Assembly (NCBI GenBank): GCA_039026595.1
Contig: JBCCMA010000056.1
Span: forward strand, 1-20,752
Reading direction: 5' to 3'
From: JBCCMA01 sp039026595
GTDB lineage: Bacteria; Pseudomonadota; Gammaproteobacteria; Steroidobacterales; JBCCMA01
DNA: 20,752 bases
The notes beneath the pieces are model-generated. The model was given only the letters and a program-made list of their open reading frames with translations, was not told the origin of the DNA and did not search any database. How positions within the stretch are numbered: the stretch's first letter is position 1; each line of letters starts with the position of its first letter. Of this stretch, positions 8,141-16,707 are shown in pieces. The position numbers and the translations under genes were made by a program.

Positions 8141-8188
8141 AAAAAAGCGCCGGGCGGTGACAAAGGGGGGAGTCCTACCGCCCGACAC
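8141..8188 (-). terminator. Rho-independent terminator, proximal of a tandem pair
   Basis: On the minus strand GTGTCGGGCGGT (8188-8177) pairs with ACCGCCCGGCGC (8158-8147), with two G-U pairs and an 18-base loop, followed by six T (8146-8141). It begins 12 bases after the DUF4397 stop codon. The loop is longer than usual, which may explain the backup terminator downstream. Confidence 0.75.
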
Positions 8189-8200
8189 TGCAGGGACCGT

Positions 8201-9634
8201 TTAGTCGCCCGTGGGAACCGGATCGACGAAGTTATCGAGCAGGATCAGGCCAAGAGGCGTGCCGCCGCCGTCCGCGTCGCGGGCAATCGCGGTGTACACA
8301 CCTGTGTTGTCGATCGTGATCGCAGCCGGGCCAATCGCCGCAGTGGTTGTACCGGTCGGTGTGACGGTGACCTCGTAGTCACCGGCGGCCAACTCCACGA
8401 AGCCAGTGCTCGCCTTGAACGGGATGTCGGCGAAGGCGGGGGTGGCACCCGAAATGTCGGTGCCGGGCGCCGTCACGTAAATATCGACGTTCCCGGCCGA
8501 AGGAGAGCCGTGCACGATGCGGACTTTCGCTGCAGTCGCGACAGGACGCGGGTCCTCGGACAACACGAGCGCTTCGATGTCGGCCAGCAATCCGACCGCC
8601 AGCACGGAGTAAATCTCGTTTGCGAGCAGATCCAGGTCGGCGTCGATTACGACCACGCCAGCGTTGTCGAACGGCGTCACTTTCACGTTGTACGTGGCCG
8701 GAGGGACGTCGACGAAACCGCTGCTAGTCGGGAACGGGAGGTCGTTGACAAGCGGGTTAGCAAAATCATCATTGACCACGACGTCCACGTCTGGCGCATC
8801 CGGCGAGGCGTGCACAACGCGCAGTCGCGTCGGTGTGGCCGCATCGAGGATTTCGAACGCCGGGTTGTCGGTGGTTGCGTCAGCACTCGAGTCAAGACCC
8901 ACAAGCTGGATCGGTGAGCTGCCGGTACCCGTGTTCTGCACAGCGGCGAGCAGAAGATCACCACCGCCGGCGAGTGCCACGGTGCCGGAGTCATAGACGA
9001 CCGTCGACGCGTCGCCCGCAAGCGTCACGCGGATCTGGTAGTCACCAGCCGGCACTTCCACCGGACCGAGGTCGCCGCGGAAGCTGAAGCTGCCGAGCGG
9101 CATCTCCGCGGTCAGGTCGGCGCCCGGAGCCGTCACAAAAACGTCGACGGCCGGGGCCGCGGGCGCGGCGTGCACAACGCGCGCCCGAACCAGGCCTGCC
9201 GGCACGTCCGTATCGTCCTGGTTAATGATCAGCGGCTCAATATTTGCCACGTCATTCACCGCCAGCACCGAGTACAGCAGATTGCCGTCGAATTGCAGCG
9301 TTGCGGGGCCAATGACGGTGACGTCGCCGCCGGGCGTGATGCCGTCGACTTGTACCGTGTATTCGCCCTCGGGCTGCTCCAGCGGCAGGGTGCCTTCTTT
9401 GTAATCGACACCGCCGGCAACCTGATTGCCGTTGATCAGAAGGTTGACAGCAGGCGCATCGGGTGAGGCGTGCAGAACCTGCACGCGGAAGCGGTCTGGT
9501 GTGATCGGAATCGGCGGCGATGCCGGCGCATCGTCATCATCACTTTCGAAAATATCGCAGCCAGCCATGCCTGCGGTCGCCAAAAGAACGACCGGTAGCA
9601 ACATTGAACGCCGAAGGGGTGCAGATCCAAACAT
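8201..9634 (-). CDS. DUF4397 lipoprotein with four tandem repeats
   Basis: The 477-residue product has an N-terminal signal with positive charge (LRR at 7-9), a hydrophobic stretch and a lipobox-like MAGC ending at Cys26. An acidic linker with a run of four Asp comes next. Four copies of a beta-rich repeat follow, opening VQVLHASPDAPAV (51-63), ARVVHAAPAAPAV (151-163), LRVVHASPDAPDV (271-283) and VRIVHGSPSAGNV (371-383), each about 105 residues. These are DUF4397 domains, found in secreted and surface proteins with no known biochemical role. Asp follows the lipid-modified Cys; in Enterobacteria this retains lipoproteins in the inner membrane, but the rule may not hold here. The frame also has an ATG at 9649 and a TTG at 9661. 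I chose the ATG at 9634 because AGGAAG lies six bases upstream. Two terminators follow. Confidence 0.88.
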   Translation of the reverse strand: MFGSAPLRRSMLLPVVLLATAGMAGCDIFESDDDDAPASPPIPITPDRFRVQVLHASPDAPAVNLLINGNQVAGGVDYKEGTLPLEQPEGEYTVQVDGITPGGDVTVIGPATLQFDGNLLYSVLAVNDVANIEPLIINQDDTDVPAGLVRARVVHAAPAAPAVDVFVTAPGADLTAEMPLGSFSFRGDLGPVEVPAGDYQIRVTLAGDASTVVYDSGTVALAGGGDLLLAAVQNTGTGSSPIQLVGLDSSADATTDNPAFEILDAATPTRLRVVHASPDAPDVDVVVNDDFANPLVNDLPFPTSSGFVDVPPATYNVKVTPFDNAGVVVIDADLDLLANEIYSVLAVGLLADIEALVLSEDPRPVATAAKVRIVHGSPSAGNVDIYVTAPGTDISGATPAFADIPFKASTGFVELAAGDYEVTVTPTGTTTAAIGPAAITIDNTGVYTAIARDADGGGTPLGLILLDNFVDPVPTGD

Positions 9635-9640
9635 CAACCG

Positions 9641-9646
9641 CTTCCT
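9641..9646 (-). promoter_or_regulatory. Ribosome binding site deciding the start of the DUF4397 gene
   Basis: AGGAAG on the minus strand is six bases upstream of the ATG at 9634-9632. The upstream candidates at 9649 (ATG) and 9661 (TTG) have T/A-rich leaders with no Shine-Dalgarno match. Confidence 0.65.
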
Positions 9647-9757
9647 CATTTGAAAACACAACGCGCAGGCACTCCAGACACCTCGCAGCTGTAGGATGGG
9701 GAAGCAGCGCCTGCACAGGGTCTCAGCCCTTTTCGCGCCTGTTTCGTGATGTTTCGC

Positions 9758-12700
9758 TCAGGCGTTGCCGGTGGCGCCTCCGGCGGCCACACCCCCGGCT
9801 GGCGACGCGGTGCGCCGCAGTCGTGAAGACAGATCATCGGCGATCAAGCAGTTCACAGGCACGAGCACCAGCGTAATCACGGTGGCGAAAAGAATGCCGA
9901 AGCCCAGCGAGATGGCCATGGGGATCAGGAACTGGGCTGTTGTGGACTGATCGAACAGCAACGGTGTGAGACCCAGAAAGGTCGTCATGGAGGTAAGAAT
10001 GACCGGCCGAAACCGGCGCACGCCCGCGGCGCGTACGGCGTCGCCCACCGGCACACCGGATCGACGTTGCTGATTAATGAAATCAACCAGCACCAGCGAA
10101 TCGTTAATGACCACACCAATCAGCGCCATCAGACCCAGCAGACTGAGCATGGACAAATCCTTGCCCATCAGCCAGTGCCCAAACACCGCGCCGATGGCGC
10201 CGAACGGAATGATGCACATGACGAGCAAAGGCTGCGTGTAGGACTTCAGCGGCAACGCCAGCAGGCAATAAATTCCGAACAGAACCAGAATCAGACCCAC
10301 ACGCAAGCTGCCGAACGACTTCGCCTGCTCGCGGGCCTCTCCTTCAAAGGAATAGCTGACGGACGGATACTTGGTCAGCAGCCCATCGAGATATTCGCGC
10401 AGGTCGCTCTGAAGTACCGGCAGGTTGACCTCGCTCTTGTTGATCTCCGCCGTAACGTTCAGCACCCGATAGCGGTCGATGCGATTGATCTGGGCCGGCC
10501 CCTTGCCGGCGGTGAGCGTGGCCACGTTGGCCAGCGGGACACGCGAACCGTCCGGGGCATTAATCAAAAGATCGGACAAGGCCGAAAGCGTCTGTCTTTC
10601 GTCAGCCGGCAGCCGCACGAGCACCCGAACGTCGTCCCGACCCCGCTGCACACGCTGCACTTCCAGACCCTTGAACGCGTCGCCAACCTGACCGACGACG
10701 TCGTTTCGGGTCAAGCCAAGCACGTGCCCCTCAGGCGTCAGATTGATCTTCAACTCCTGCTTGCCATCCGACAGTGAGTCACTGATTTCGAACACGCCCG
10801 CAAAGTTGCCGAGGTGGGCTTTGAACTCCTCGCCGACACGCGACAGCGTCTGCAGCGAATTGCCGCTGAACTGAACGTCGATCGGACTCCCTGCATTGAA
10901 AATGGTGGCCCGGTACGACAAGGACTCGGCGCCCGGCAACGGGCCCACCAGCTCACGCCATTCGCTTACCAGTTGTCGCATCCGGACGGGCTCTGTGCGC
11001 TCCTCAGGCGGAACGATCTCGAACCGCACGCCCCCGATATTCTGACCCACCGTCCGACCGCCCGCGCCACTGGTCGCGTACACGTCCTTGATGACGATGG
11101 TGTCATCCCGGTTGTATTTCTCCCGCAGCACCTCGACCGCATCTGCCATGCGACGCACGTATCGGTCCGTCACCTCGAATGGCGTACCGACCGGCATGGT
11201 CAACGTGGCCCGCGCGGTTTCCGACTCAATCGGCGGGAACAGCGTAAAGCGCATCCAGCCGCTGGAGATCAGCGTCGCCACCAGCACGAACGCCCCGACA
11301 AATGTGGCTAATGTGGCGTAACGGTATTTGAGGGTGAAGTTCAGCACCGGCTCGTAGTAGCGCAGGATCGCCGTCTCAAAACCGTTCGCAATGCTGCGCT
11401 GGATTCGCTGCCAGCGCGGCAATGCATCGTCCGCCCGGTTGCGGACCCGCACGTGCTTGAGGTGAGCCGGCAGAATGAACTTCGATTCGATCAGAGAGAA
11501 CAGCAGGACCGGAATCACCACCATCGGGATAGGCCCGAAGATGCGCCCGAACCAGCCGTCGATAAACATCAGCGGTAAGAACGCTGCAACGGTGGTCAAC
11601 ACACCAAAGGTGACCGGCGCGGCAATTTCCTGCGTGCCGACAATCGCGGCTTCCTCACCGTCGTCTCCGCGTTGAAGATGCCGGTAGACGTTTTCACCGG
11701 TCACAATGGCATCGTCGACAACAATACCCAGAACGATGATGAACCCGAACGCGCTCATGACGTTCAATGAAATTCCGAACAGCGACATGGTGAGAAAAGC
11801 GCCAAAGAAACTGATGGGAATCCCGAGAAAAACCCAGAACGCGATGGCGGGTCGCAAAAACAGGGCCAGGAGCCCGATCACAAGCAGACCACCCTGCAAC
11901 GCAGACTGCGAAAGGATGCCCAGGCGCTTGCGCAGTATCTGCGAGTCGTCATCCCAGTATGTCAGCGCCATCCCCACTGGCAGGGTCGACTGTTTACGTT
12001 CAATGTAATTGCGCACGCGCTCCGCAATGGCAAGTGCACTCTGGTCACCAACACGCGATACGCCGATCAACACCGCGTTACGACCGTTGTAGCGCGTGAT
12101 GACCGACGTCTCTTCAAACGCGTCGATCACCGTCGCGATGTCCGACACGCGCACAATACTTCCATCTGCATTGGTCTTGACGACGATGTTGTCGAAGTCG
12201 GTGCGCTCATACGCCTGACCTTTGCTCCGGATCAACACATCGCCACCGAGCGTGCGGACGTTGCCCGCCGACAGATCAACGGATGAGTTGCGTACCGCGC
12301 GCGCCAGATCCGCCAACGTCACATCGAATTCACGCAGCCGGTCCTGCGATGCCTCGATCGCCACTTCGTAGCGCGCGGCCTCATCGAGCTGGACCTGCGT
12401 AACATCCGGTTCGCGCAGCAGCTCGTCGCGCACCTGTTCTGCGTACAGACGAACCTCGTCAGCATCGAAGGCGCCCGACACCACCACATCGATCACATCA
12501 AAACGCCGCGACGCGAGCAGGACAACCGGTCGCTCAGCATCAATCGGCAGCGTGTTGATGGCGTCCACCCGGCTCTTGACGTCGTCCAGCACCTCGCGCG
12601 GGTCGTAGCCCTTCGCCACCTCAAGTGCGACCGAGGTGCCGCCCTCTATTGAAGTTGAGGAAATGCGCTCGATGCCCTCAAGATCCTGAATCGCCTCTTC

Positions 12701-12898
12701 GACGCGCACCGCAACGCCGAGCTCAACATCCTCGGGTGTCGCGCCGCGAAGCGCCACTTCCACGCGGATCGTGTCCGGCTCAGCCGGCGGAAAAACCTCG
12801 AGCTTGATGTTGTTCTGGAGTGCAACAAAACCGCCGATGAAAATGACGAACATCAGCAGGTTCGCCGCCACGGAGTTGCGCGCAAACCATGCGATCAT
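9758..12898 (-). CDS. RND efflux permease (AcrB/MdtB-like)
   Basis: The 1046-residue product is the normal length for an RND pump permease. It begins MIAWFARNSVAANLLM with TM1, then a large periplasmic loop with the porter-domain opening EVFPPAEPDTIRVEV. TM4 carries GIVVDDAIVTGENVYRH, where D395-D396 match the proton-relay Asp pair of AcrB (D407-D408). The second half repeats the plan, with TM10 reading GVVINDSLVLVDFINQQRR. The position of AcrB Lys940 appears to be Asn, so the relay may differ from classical HAE-1 pumps. The C-terminal conserved block RRFRPVILTSMTTFLGLTPL is present. Its ATG overlaps the adaptor stop by four bases (ATGA, 12895-12898), so it is the last gene of the operon and is translationally coupled. 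Substrates cannot be predicted. Confidence 0.95.
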   Translation of the reverse strand: MIAWFARNSVAANLLMFVIFIGGFVALQNNIKLEVFPPAEPDTIRVEVALRGATPEDVELGVAVRVEEAIQDLEGIERISSTSIEGGTSVALEVAKGYDPREVLDDVKSRVDAINTLPIDAERPVVLLASRRFDVIDVVVSGAFDADEVRLYAEQVRDELLREPDVTQVQLDEAARYEVAIEASQDRLREFDVTLADLARAVRNSSVDLSAGNVRTLGGDVLIRSKGQAYERTDFDNIVVKTNADGSIVRVSDIATVIDAFEETSVITRYNGRNAVLIGVSRVGDQSALAIAERVRNYIERKQSTLPVGMALTYWDDDSQILRKRLGILSQSALQGGLLVIGLLALFLRPAIAFWVFLGIPISFFGAFLTMSLFGISLNVMSAFGFIIVLGIVVDDAIVTGENVYRHLQRGDDGEEAAIVGTQEIAAPVTFGVLTTVAAFLPLMFIDGWFGRIFGPIPMVVIPVLLFSLIESKFILPAHLKHVRVRNRADDALPRWQRIQRSIANGFETAILRYYEPVLNFTLKYRYATLATFVGAFVLVATLISSGWMRFTLFPPIESETARATLTMPVGTPFEVTDRYVRRMADAVEVLREKYNRDDTIVIKDVYATSGAGGRTVGQNIGGVRFEIVPPEERTEPVRMRQLVSEWRELVGPLPGAESLSYRATIFNAGSPIDVQFSGNSLQTLSRVGEEFKAHLGNFAGVFEISDSLSDGKQELKINLTPEGHVLGLTRNDVVGQVGDAFKGLEVQRVQRGRDDVRVLVRLPADERQTLSALSDLLINAPDGSRVPLANVATLTAGKGPAQINRIDRYRVLNVTAEINKSEVNLPVLQSDLREYLDGLLTKYPSVSYSFEGEAREQAKSFGSLRVGLILVLFGIYCLLALPLKSYTQPLLVMCIIPFGAIGAVFGHWLMGKDLSMLSLLGLMALIGVVINDSLVLVDFINQQRRSGVPVGDAVRAAGVRRFRPVILTSMTTFLGLTPLLFDQSTTAQFLIPMAISLGFGILFATVITLVLVPVNCLIADDLSSRLRRTASPAGGVAAGGATGNA

Positions 12899-14076
12899 GG
12901 CGCGGCGCCGGCGACGTTGGATGTGCCGGCGATATCCGGCTCACCGGCCACAATGACGCGGACACCCGACGTCACCTGACCCAGGGGCGTTGTGACTAAT
13001 TCATCGCCCTCAACAAGACCACCGGCGATGATCGACTCTGTGTCGTTCTGCCAGAGGACATCGACCGCGCGCCGGTCGAGTACACCGTCGTCCACGACGT
13101 AGGCGTAACTACCCTGATAAATCGACTGATTCGGAACCACAATCACGTCTGTGAGCGTCACACCGTCGATTTGTGCGGTCACATACTGGCCGATTTTCAG
13201 CGGCACGCGGCCGGCGTCATCAGAGCCATACGGATTGTCAACCCGCGCAATGACGTGCAGCTGGCGGGCGATGGCGTCGATGGCACTCTCCGTGCGAACC
13301 ACGCTGGCCGGCCAGCGCGCATCCGCGCCCAACTCAGAAAAAATCATCGTCGGTATCGCGGCGTTATCCGACCCGGGCTCGGGCAGTGCGACAAAGGGCA
13401 GGTCAACGTTTCGCAACGGCAAGCGAATCTCGACCGCGTCGCTCGCGTAGATATTGCCCAGCGCGGCGTTCGGCGCAATCACCTGACCGACGTCGACCTG
13501 CGCATCCAGCACCCGACCAGCATAGGGCGCAACGATCTGTGTACGCGCCAAATCCAGGCGCGCTTTGTCGAGCGCCGACTCTGCGGACGCGAGGCGGGCC
13601 TTGGCGGCCTCAAGCTGCGGCAGCCTGAGCACCAGACCGGACGGTGATTCGTCGTTACCAAGCCGCGCCCAGTCCACACGCGCCTGCTCGGTGCGCGCGC
13701 TCGCCTCCGCCAGCGCTTGTTTCGCATCGAGTACGCTGGCCTCGGCAATGCGGACGTCCGCTTCAAACTCGCGGGCATCCAGCTGCACGAGTACCTCACC
13801 CTGATTAAAAAATCCGCCGTCGCGAAATGCCGGACTGACGTCGGTGATCTGCCCGCCGACCTGATCCACCAGTGAGCCCCGGGTTCGCGGCTGTACGGTC
13901 CCGTAGCTTGCCACCTTTACGGTGTAGGTCGTGGGCAGGACCCGAAGCGACTCAACAAGCATGCGCGGTGCCGGTCGGCTGTCGCCATAACGACTCTCTG
14001 GCGGGTTTTTCATGACCGCCACAGCTGCTCCAATCAGGACAACCAGTATGGCGATCGGTGCGATGACACGCATCAT
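12895..14076 (-). CDS. RND periplasmic adaptor (membrane fusion protein, HlyD/AcrA family)
   Basis: The 393-residue product has an N-terminal membrane anchor at residues 4-21. The first lipoyl half follows (TYTVKVASYGTVQPRTRGSLVDQVGGQI, about 51-78). A helical hairpin rich in Ala, Glu and Arg spans about 100-178 and is shorter than in AcrA. The second lipoyl half (QIVAPYAGRVLDAQVDVGQVI) covers 180-200, then a beta-barrel and membrane-proximal domain (IGQYVTAQIDG, VIVVPNQSIYQGSYAYVV). No lipobox Cys is seen, so it is probably anchored by the N-terminal helix. It bridges the permease and the outer-membrane factor. ATG at 14076 overlaps the stop of the upstream gene by four bases; the adjacent in-frame ATG at 14073 is also possible. 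Confidence 0.93.
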   Translation of the reverse strand: MMRVIAPIAILVVLIGAAVAVMKNPPESRYGDSRPAPRMLVESLRVLPTTYTVKVASYGTVQPRTRGSLVDQVGGQITDVSPAFRDGGFFNQGEVLVQLDAREFEADVRIAEASVLDAKQALAEASARTEQARVDWARLGNDESPSGLVLRLPQLEAAKARLASAESALDKARLDLARTQIVAPYAGRVLDAQVDVGQVIAPNAALGNIYASDAVEIRLPLRNVDLPFVALPEPGSDNAAIPTMIFSELGADARWPASVVRTESAIDAIARQLHVIARVDNPYGSDDAGRVPLKIGQYVTAQIDGVTLTDVIVVPNQSIYQGSYAYVVDDGVLDRRAVDVLWQNDTESIIAGGLVEGDELVTTPLGQVTSGVRVIVAGEPDIAGTSNVAGAAP

Positions 14077-15512
14077 TCCACTCCTTCCCTGACCGCGCTA
14101 CGCGATGCGGCGCCGTCCATTTCAAATTCGCCACCGAGGGCCAGATGCAGGGCAATGCGGTTTTGCACCTGCTGGTTGGTGAGCCGGACCACCTGTGTGG
14201 TGGTGTCAAAGGCGCGGCGCTGCGACTCAAGCACCGTTGTGAACCCCACCAGCCCGCGACCGTACTGGTCGGTTGCAAGATCAAGGGCTCGCTGGGCGTC
14301 GTCACGTGCCTGAACGAGCGCACGCCGCTGCTCAGCGAGCGTTTGTGTCCGGGTCAGTGCGCTCTCGACCTCACCGAACGCGGCCAGCAGCCGCTGCACG
14401 TAGAGCGCCTCTAGCTCCGCGGCGCGCGCCGCATTCTGATCGACCTGCGCGCGGCGACGGCCTGCGTCAAACAGGGGTCCGGCAAGGTTGGCCAAAAGTG
14501 ACCACGACTCATCACCATCACTAATGATGTTTGCCAATTGCTCGGACACGCGCCCGGCGCTGCCGCTCAAGACCAGCTGCGGTAACCGCGCGCGCTGCGC
14601 CACCGCCACATCCGCATCGGCTGCGAGCACATTGAGCCACGCTTCGGCCACATCGGCGCGTCGAACCAGCAGATCCGACGGCAGCCCGGCGGGCACTGTG
14701 TCTCCGAGGCTCGGCAACTCCCCCGGCACGGGTTGAGACGCGTCCGGATACACGCCCGTCAGTTGCTGCAGGCGCACACGCGAATCGGCGGCGACCTGAC
14801 GCTGCGCCGACACGTTGGCGCGCTCCTGTTCCAGCGCGTTGCGAGCAAGGTACAAATCCAGCGCTTCATTCAGACCGCGGCGATACCCCGCTTCGATGAT
14901 TTCGGCCGCATCGGTCAGATTAACCAGGCGCTGCTCGAAGATGTTCAGCAGTGTTATCGCCTCAATGACGTTGAACCACGCACTGGCCACATCAGCCACA
15001 ATCTGTCGCCGTGCACCCTCCAGCCGGGTTTCGGCGGCGGCACGGCGTAAAGCAGCCGCGCGTTGCGCCTCACTGAGTTGCCCCCACAAGTCCGCCGGCC
15101 ACGCCACGCTGAGACCCAGGTTAAAAATCTGGCCAGCCTGCGCCACCTGATTACGGCCGACGACGCTGCGCGATCCGCGCAGTGCAAGGTCGGCGGTGGG
15201 GAGACGGCCGGCTGAAGCTATCGTCCATGCAGCTTCGGACTGATCGCGCTGGGCGGCGAACTGGAGCACGTCGGGATTGTGGCTGAGTGCATCCAGCAAG
15301 GCACGATTCAGTCCGTCCGGGTCGCCCAGCCGGGATACCCAATCCAAGGCGGGCGCGGTGGCCTCTTTGGCGGCTGCGAACTGCGTGGGAGGCGTCACGG
15401 GTTGCGGCCGCTCGGGCGTCGCCCACCGCGCGCAGCCCGACAACGCACAAAAGGCGATTGCAGGCACAGATATACGGACGGTCCGCAGGGAATCGGTGGG
15501 GGTCAACTTCAA
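14073..15512 (-). CDS. Outer-membrane efflux factor (TolC/OprM/NodT family lipoprotein)
   Basis: The product is about 479 residues from the TTG at 15512. A signal sequence (VRISVPAIAFCALSGC) ends in the lipobox Leu-Ser-Gly-Cys at residues 24-27, as in OprM-type proteins. A proline-rich neck follows (PERPQPVTPPTQF). Two OEP repeats come next, each with long helices full of Ala, Gln and Arg. The family block RRADVAEAWLNVLAADADVAVAQRARLPQLVLSG lies in the middle of the protein. It forms the outer-membrane channel for the adaptor and permease encoded downstream. The start is uncertain: the frame is open to a TTG at 15599 and there is no ATG. I prefer 15512 because it leaves a normal-length lipoprotein signal, but no good Shine-Dalgarno is visible at either codon. 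Confidence 0.9.
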   Translation of the reverse strand: MKLTPTDSLRTVRISVPAIAFCALSGCARWATPERPQPVTPPTQFAAAKEATAPALDWVSRLGDPDGLNRALLDALSHNPDVLQFAAQRDQSEAAWTIASAGRLPTADLALRGSRSVVGRNQVAQAGQIFNLGLSVAWPADLWGQLSEAQRAAALRRAAAETRLEGARRQIVADVASAWFNVIEAITLLNIFEQRLVNLTDAAEIIEAGYRRGLNEALDLYLARNALEQERANVSAQRQVAADSRVRLQQLTGVYPDASQPVPGELPSLGDTVPAGLPSDLLVRRADVAEAWLNVLAADADVAVAQRARLPQLVLSGSAGRVSEQLANIISDGDESWSLLANLAGPLFDAGRRRAQVDQNAARAAELEALYVQRLLAAFGEVESALTRTQTLAEQRRALVQARDDAQRALDLATDQYGRGLVGFTTVLESQRRAFDTTTQVVRLTNQQVQNRIALHLALGGEFEMDGAASRSAVREGVE

Positions 15513-15623
15513 AGCGAGGCGAGACTGGAAAACCGGGGCAGTAGTGTAGCGCCGCGCCCAGTTACAAATACGGCGCCGAAACCGTCTGTTACGGGCCAAT
15601 CGGCCGCCGTGACTCCAGATGAA

Positions 15624-15641
15624 TGTAAATCAATGATTACA
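15624..15641. promoter_or_regulatory. Operator-like imperfect dyad upstream of the efflux operon
   Basis: TGTAAATCA-A-TGATTACA reads as two inverted half-sites (TGTA-ATCA and TGAT-TACA) with one extra base in the left half. It sits 112 bases upstream of the chosen outer-membrane factor start and overlaps the AT-rich segment where a minus-strand promoter would lie. RND operons are commonly controlled by TetR, MarR or MerR-type repressors binding such dyads, but none is encoded next to it. This is a pattern match by eye, not a recognised consensus. Confidence 0.35.
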
Positions 15642-15900
15642 ATCACAATGTCAGAATTCTCTTACTGTGGTCTTTCGCCGTCAACCTGCTACGTTGTGCA
15701 CTTGGAAACCCGCAAAAAGCCGCGATCCACAGCTGCAAGCCGTGAATCATGTTTGCAGGCCACCTCGCCGGGCACGCTTGCGCCCCTCCTGAGGCACGTC
15801 GTCCCACATCGACGGTTTCGGGTCGGGCGCTGTGCCGGCGCTCTACCTTCCTGAGCCCTGTCCGCGAAGTCGTGTACGATCCGTAAAACGGCGGCCTTCC

Positions 15901-15904
15901 GGAG
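15901..15904 (+). promoter_or_regulatory. Ribosome binding site deciding the DUF2797 start
   Basis: GGAG is followed by a five-base spacer (ACACT) and the GTG at 15910. The next in-frame start, ATG at 15943, has its nearest GGAGG twelve bases away, so the GTG is preferred. Confidence 0.55.
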
Positions 15905-15909
15905 ACACT

Positions 15910-16707
15910 GTGGGCGATAACATCGGAGGAAACCTGCGTAAAATGCAGGTCGAACTGGCGGACACCGTCCAGTACACCATGCGCCTCGGCGACCACCGCT
16001 TACCCCTCAATGCTCGCATCGGACAGCCGATCTGCCTGACCTTCAACGGCCAGATCAACTGTATTGAGTGCGGCCGTTTGACGAAGAAATCCTTCGGCCA
16101 GGGTTTCTGTTACCCCTGTTTTCGCTCCTCCCCGTCCGCGAGCGAGTGCATCATCCGGCCCGAGTTGTGTCGCGCCCATGAGGGCGAGGCGCGGGACATG
16201 GACTGGGCACGCGAGCACTGTCTGACCGAGCAGGTGGTTTATCTGGCACGCAGTTCAGCGGTGAAGGTGGGCATCACCCGCGCAGGCCAGATTCCCACAC
16301 GCTGGATTGATCAGGGGGCCACGGACGCGATCGTGTTTGCCCGCGTGCCAAATCGCTATACGGCCGGCGTCGTCGAAGTCGCGATGAAAGCCCACCTTAC
16401 GGATCGCACAAACTGGCAACGCATGCTGAAAAATCAGGTCATCGATGCCGATCTGCAGGCAAAAAAGACGGAGCTGCGCGATACGCTCGACGCGCAGATG
16501 CAATCCTATGTGGACGACGACATGCGTGTCTGGCCGATCAACTATCCGGTGGAAGCCTACCCGACAAAGGTCAAGAGCCTGAGCTTCGACAAACAGCCCG
16601 TGGTGGAAGGCACGCTCGCGGGGATAAAGGGTCAGTATCTGATCTTCGATGACGGACGGGTGCTGAACGTCCGCAAACACAACGGTTACTTTGTCACAGT
16701 GACCTGA
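15910..16707 (+). CDS. DUF2797 family protein with a Cys4 zinc-site motif
   Basis: The 265-residue product matches my recollection of the DUF2797 family, whose function is not established. CIECGRLTKKSFGQGFCYPC at residues 51-70 gives a C-x2-C...C-x2-C metal site. The following segment VVYLARSSAVKVGITRAGQ, then R131, GATDAIVFARVP and VVEVAMKAHL with E156, is the best conserved part. Its order (hydrophobic-Tyr strand, a Lys-Val-Gly-Ile-Thr strand, Arg, Glu, Asn168) resembles a GIY-YIG-type core. That resemblance is my inference. The C-terminal part ends in a beta-rich stretch (VVEGTLAGIKGQYLIFDDGRVLNV). It is divergent from the efflux operon and converges on a GGDEF-EAL gene with a four-base gap. 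Confidence 0.8.
   Translation: MGDNIGGNLRKMQVELADTVQYTMRLGDHRLPLNARIGQPICLTFNGQINCIECGRLTKKSFGQGFCYPCFRSSPSASECIIRPELCRAHEGEARDMDWAREHCLTEQVVYLARSSAVKVGITRAGQIPTRWIDQGATDAIVFARVPNRYTAGVVEVAMKAHLTDRTNWQRMLKNQVIDADLQAKKTELRDTLDAQMQSYVDDDMRVWPINYPVEAYPTKVKSLSFDKQPVVEGTLAGIKGQYLIFDDGRVLNVRKHNGYFVTVT

Larger units (their letters stand above)
15513..15909. other. Divergent intergenic region between the efflux operon and the DUF2797 gene
   Basis: About 400 bases with no supported gene. Open frames here on both strands are overlaps of the neighbouring genes or low-complexity Arg-rich translations. The middle, about 15620-15680, is AT-rich against a GC-rich background, as expected for promoters. It contains one imperfect dyad and a TTGACA-like CTGACA (minus strand, about 15649-15654). 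A TACGAT at 15875-15880, about 30 bases before the GTG at 15910, is a weak -10 candidate for the plus-strand gene. Confidence 0.5.

Noticed and set aside
15279..15854. 191-codon plus-strand frame
   Set aside because: Its first part is antisense to the outer-membrane factor gene, whose coding evidence is strong. The rest is unrecognised sequence in the intergenic region.
15643..15996. 117-codon minus-strand frame in the divergent intergenic region
   Set aside because: It overlaps the 5' end of the DUF2797 gene antisense, has no recognisable motif, and its translation is not protein-like. Treated as chance.
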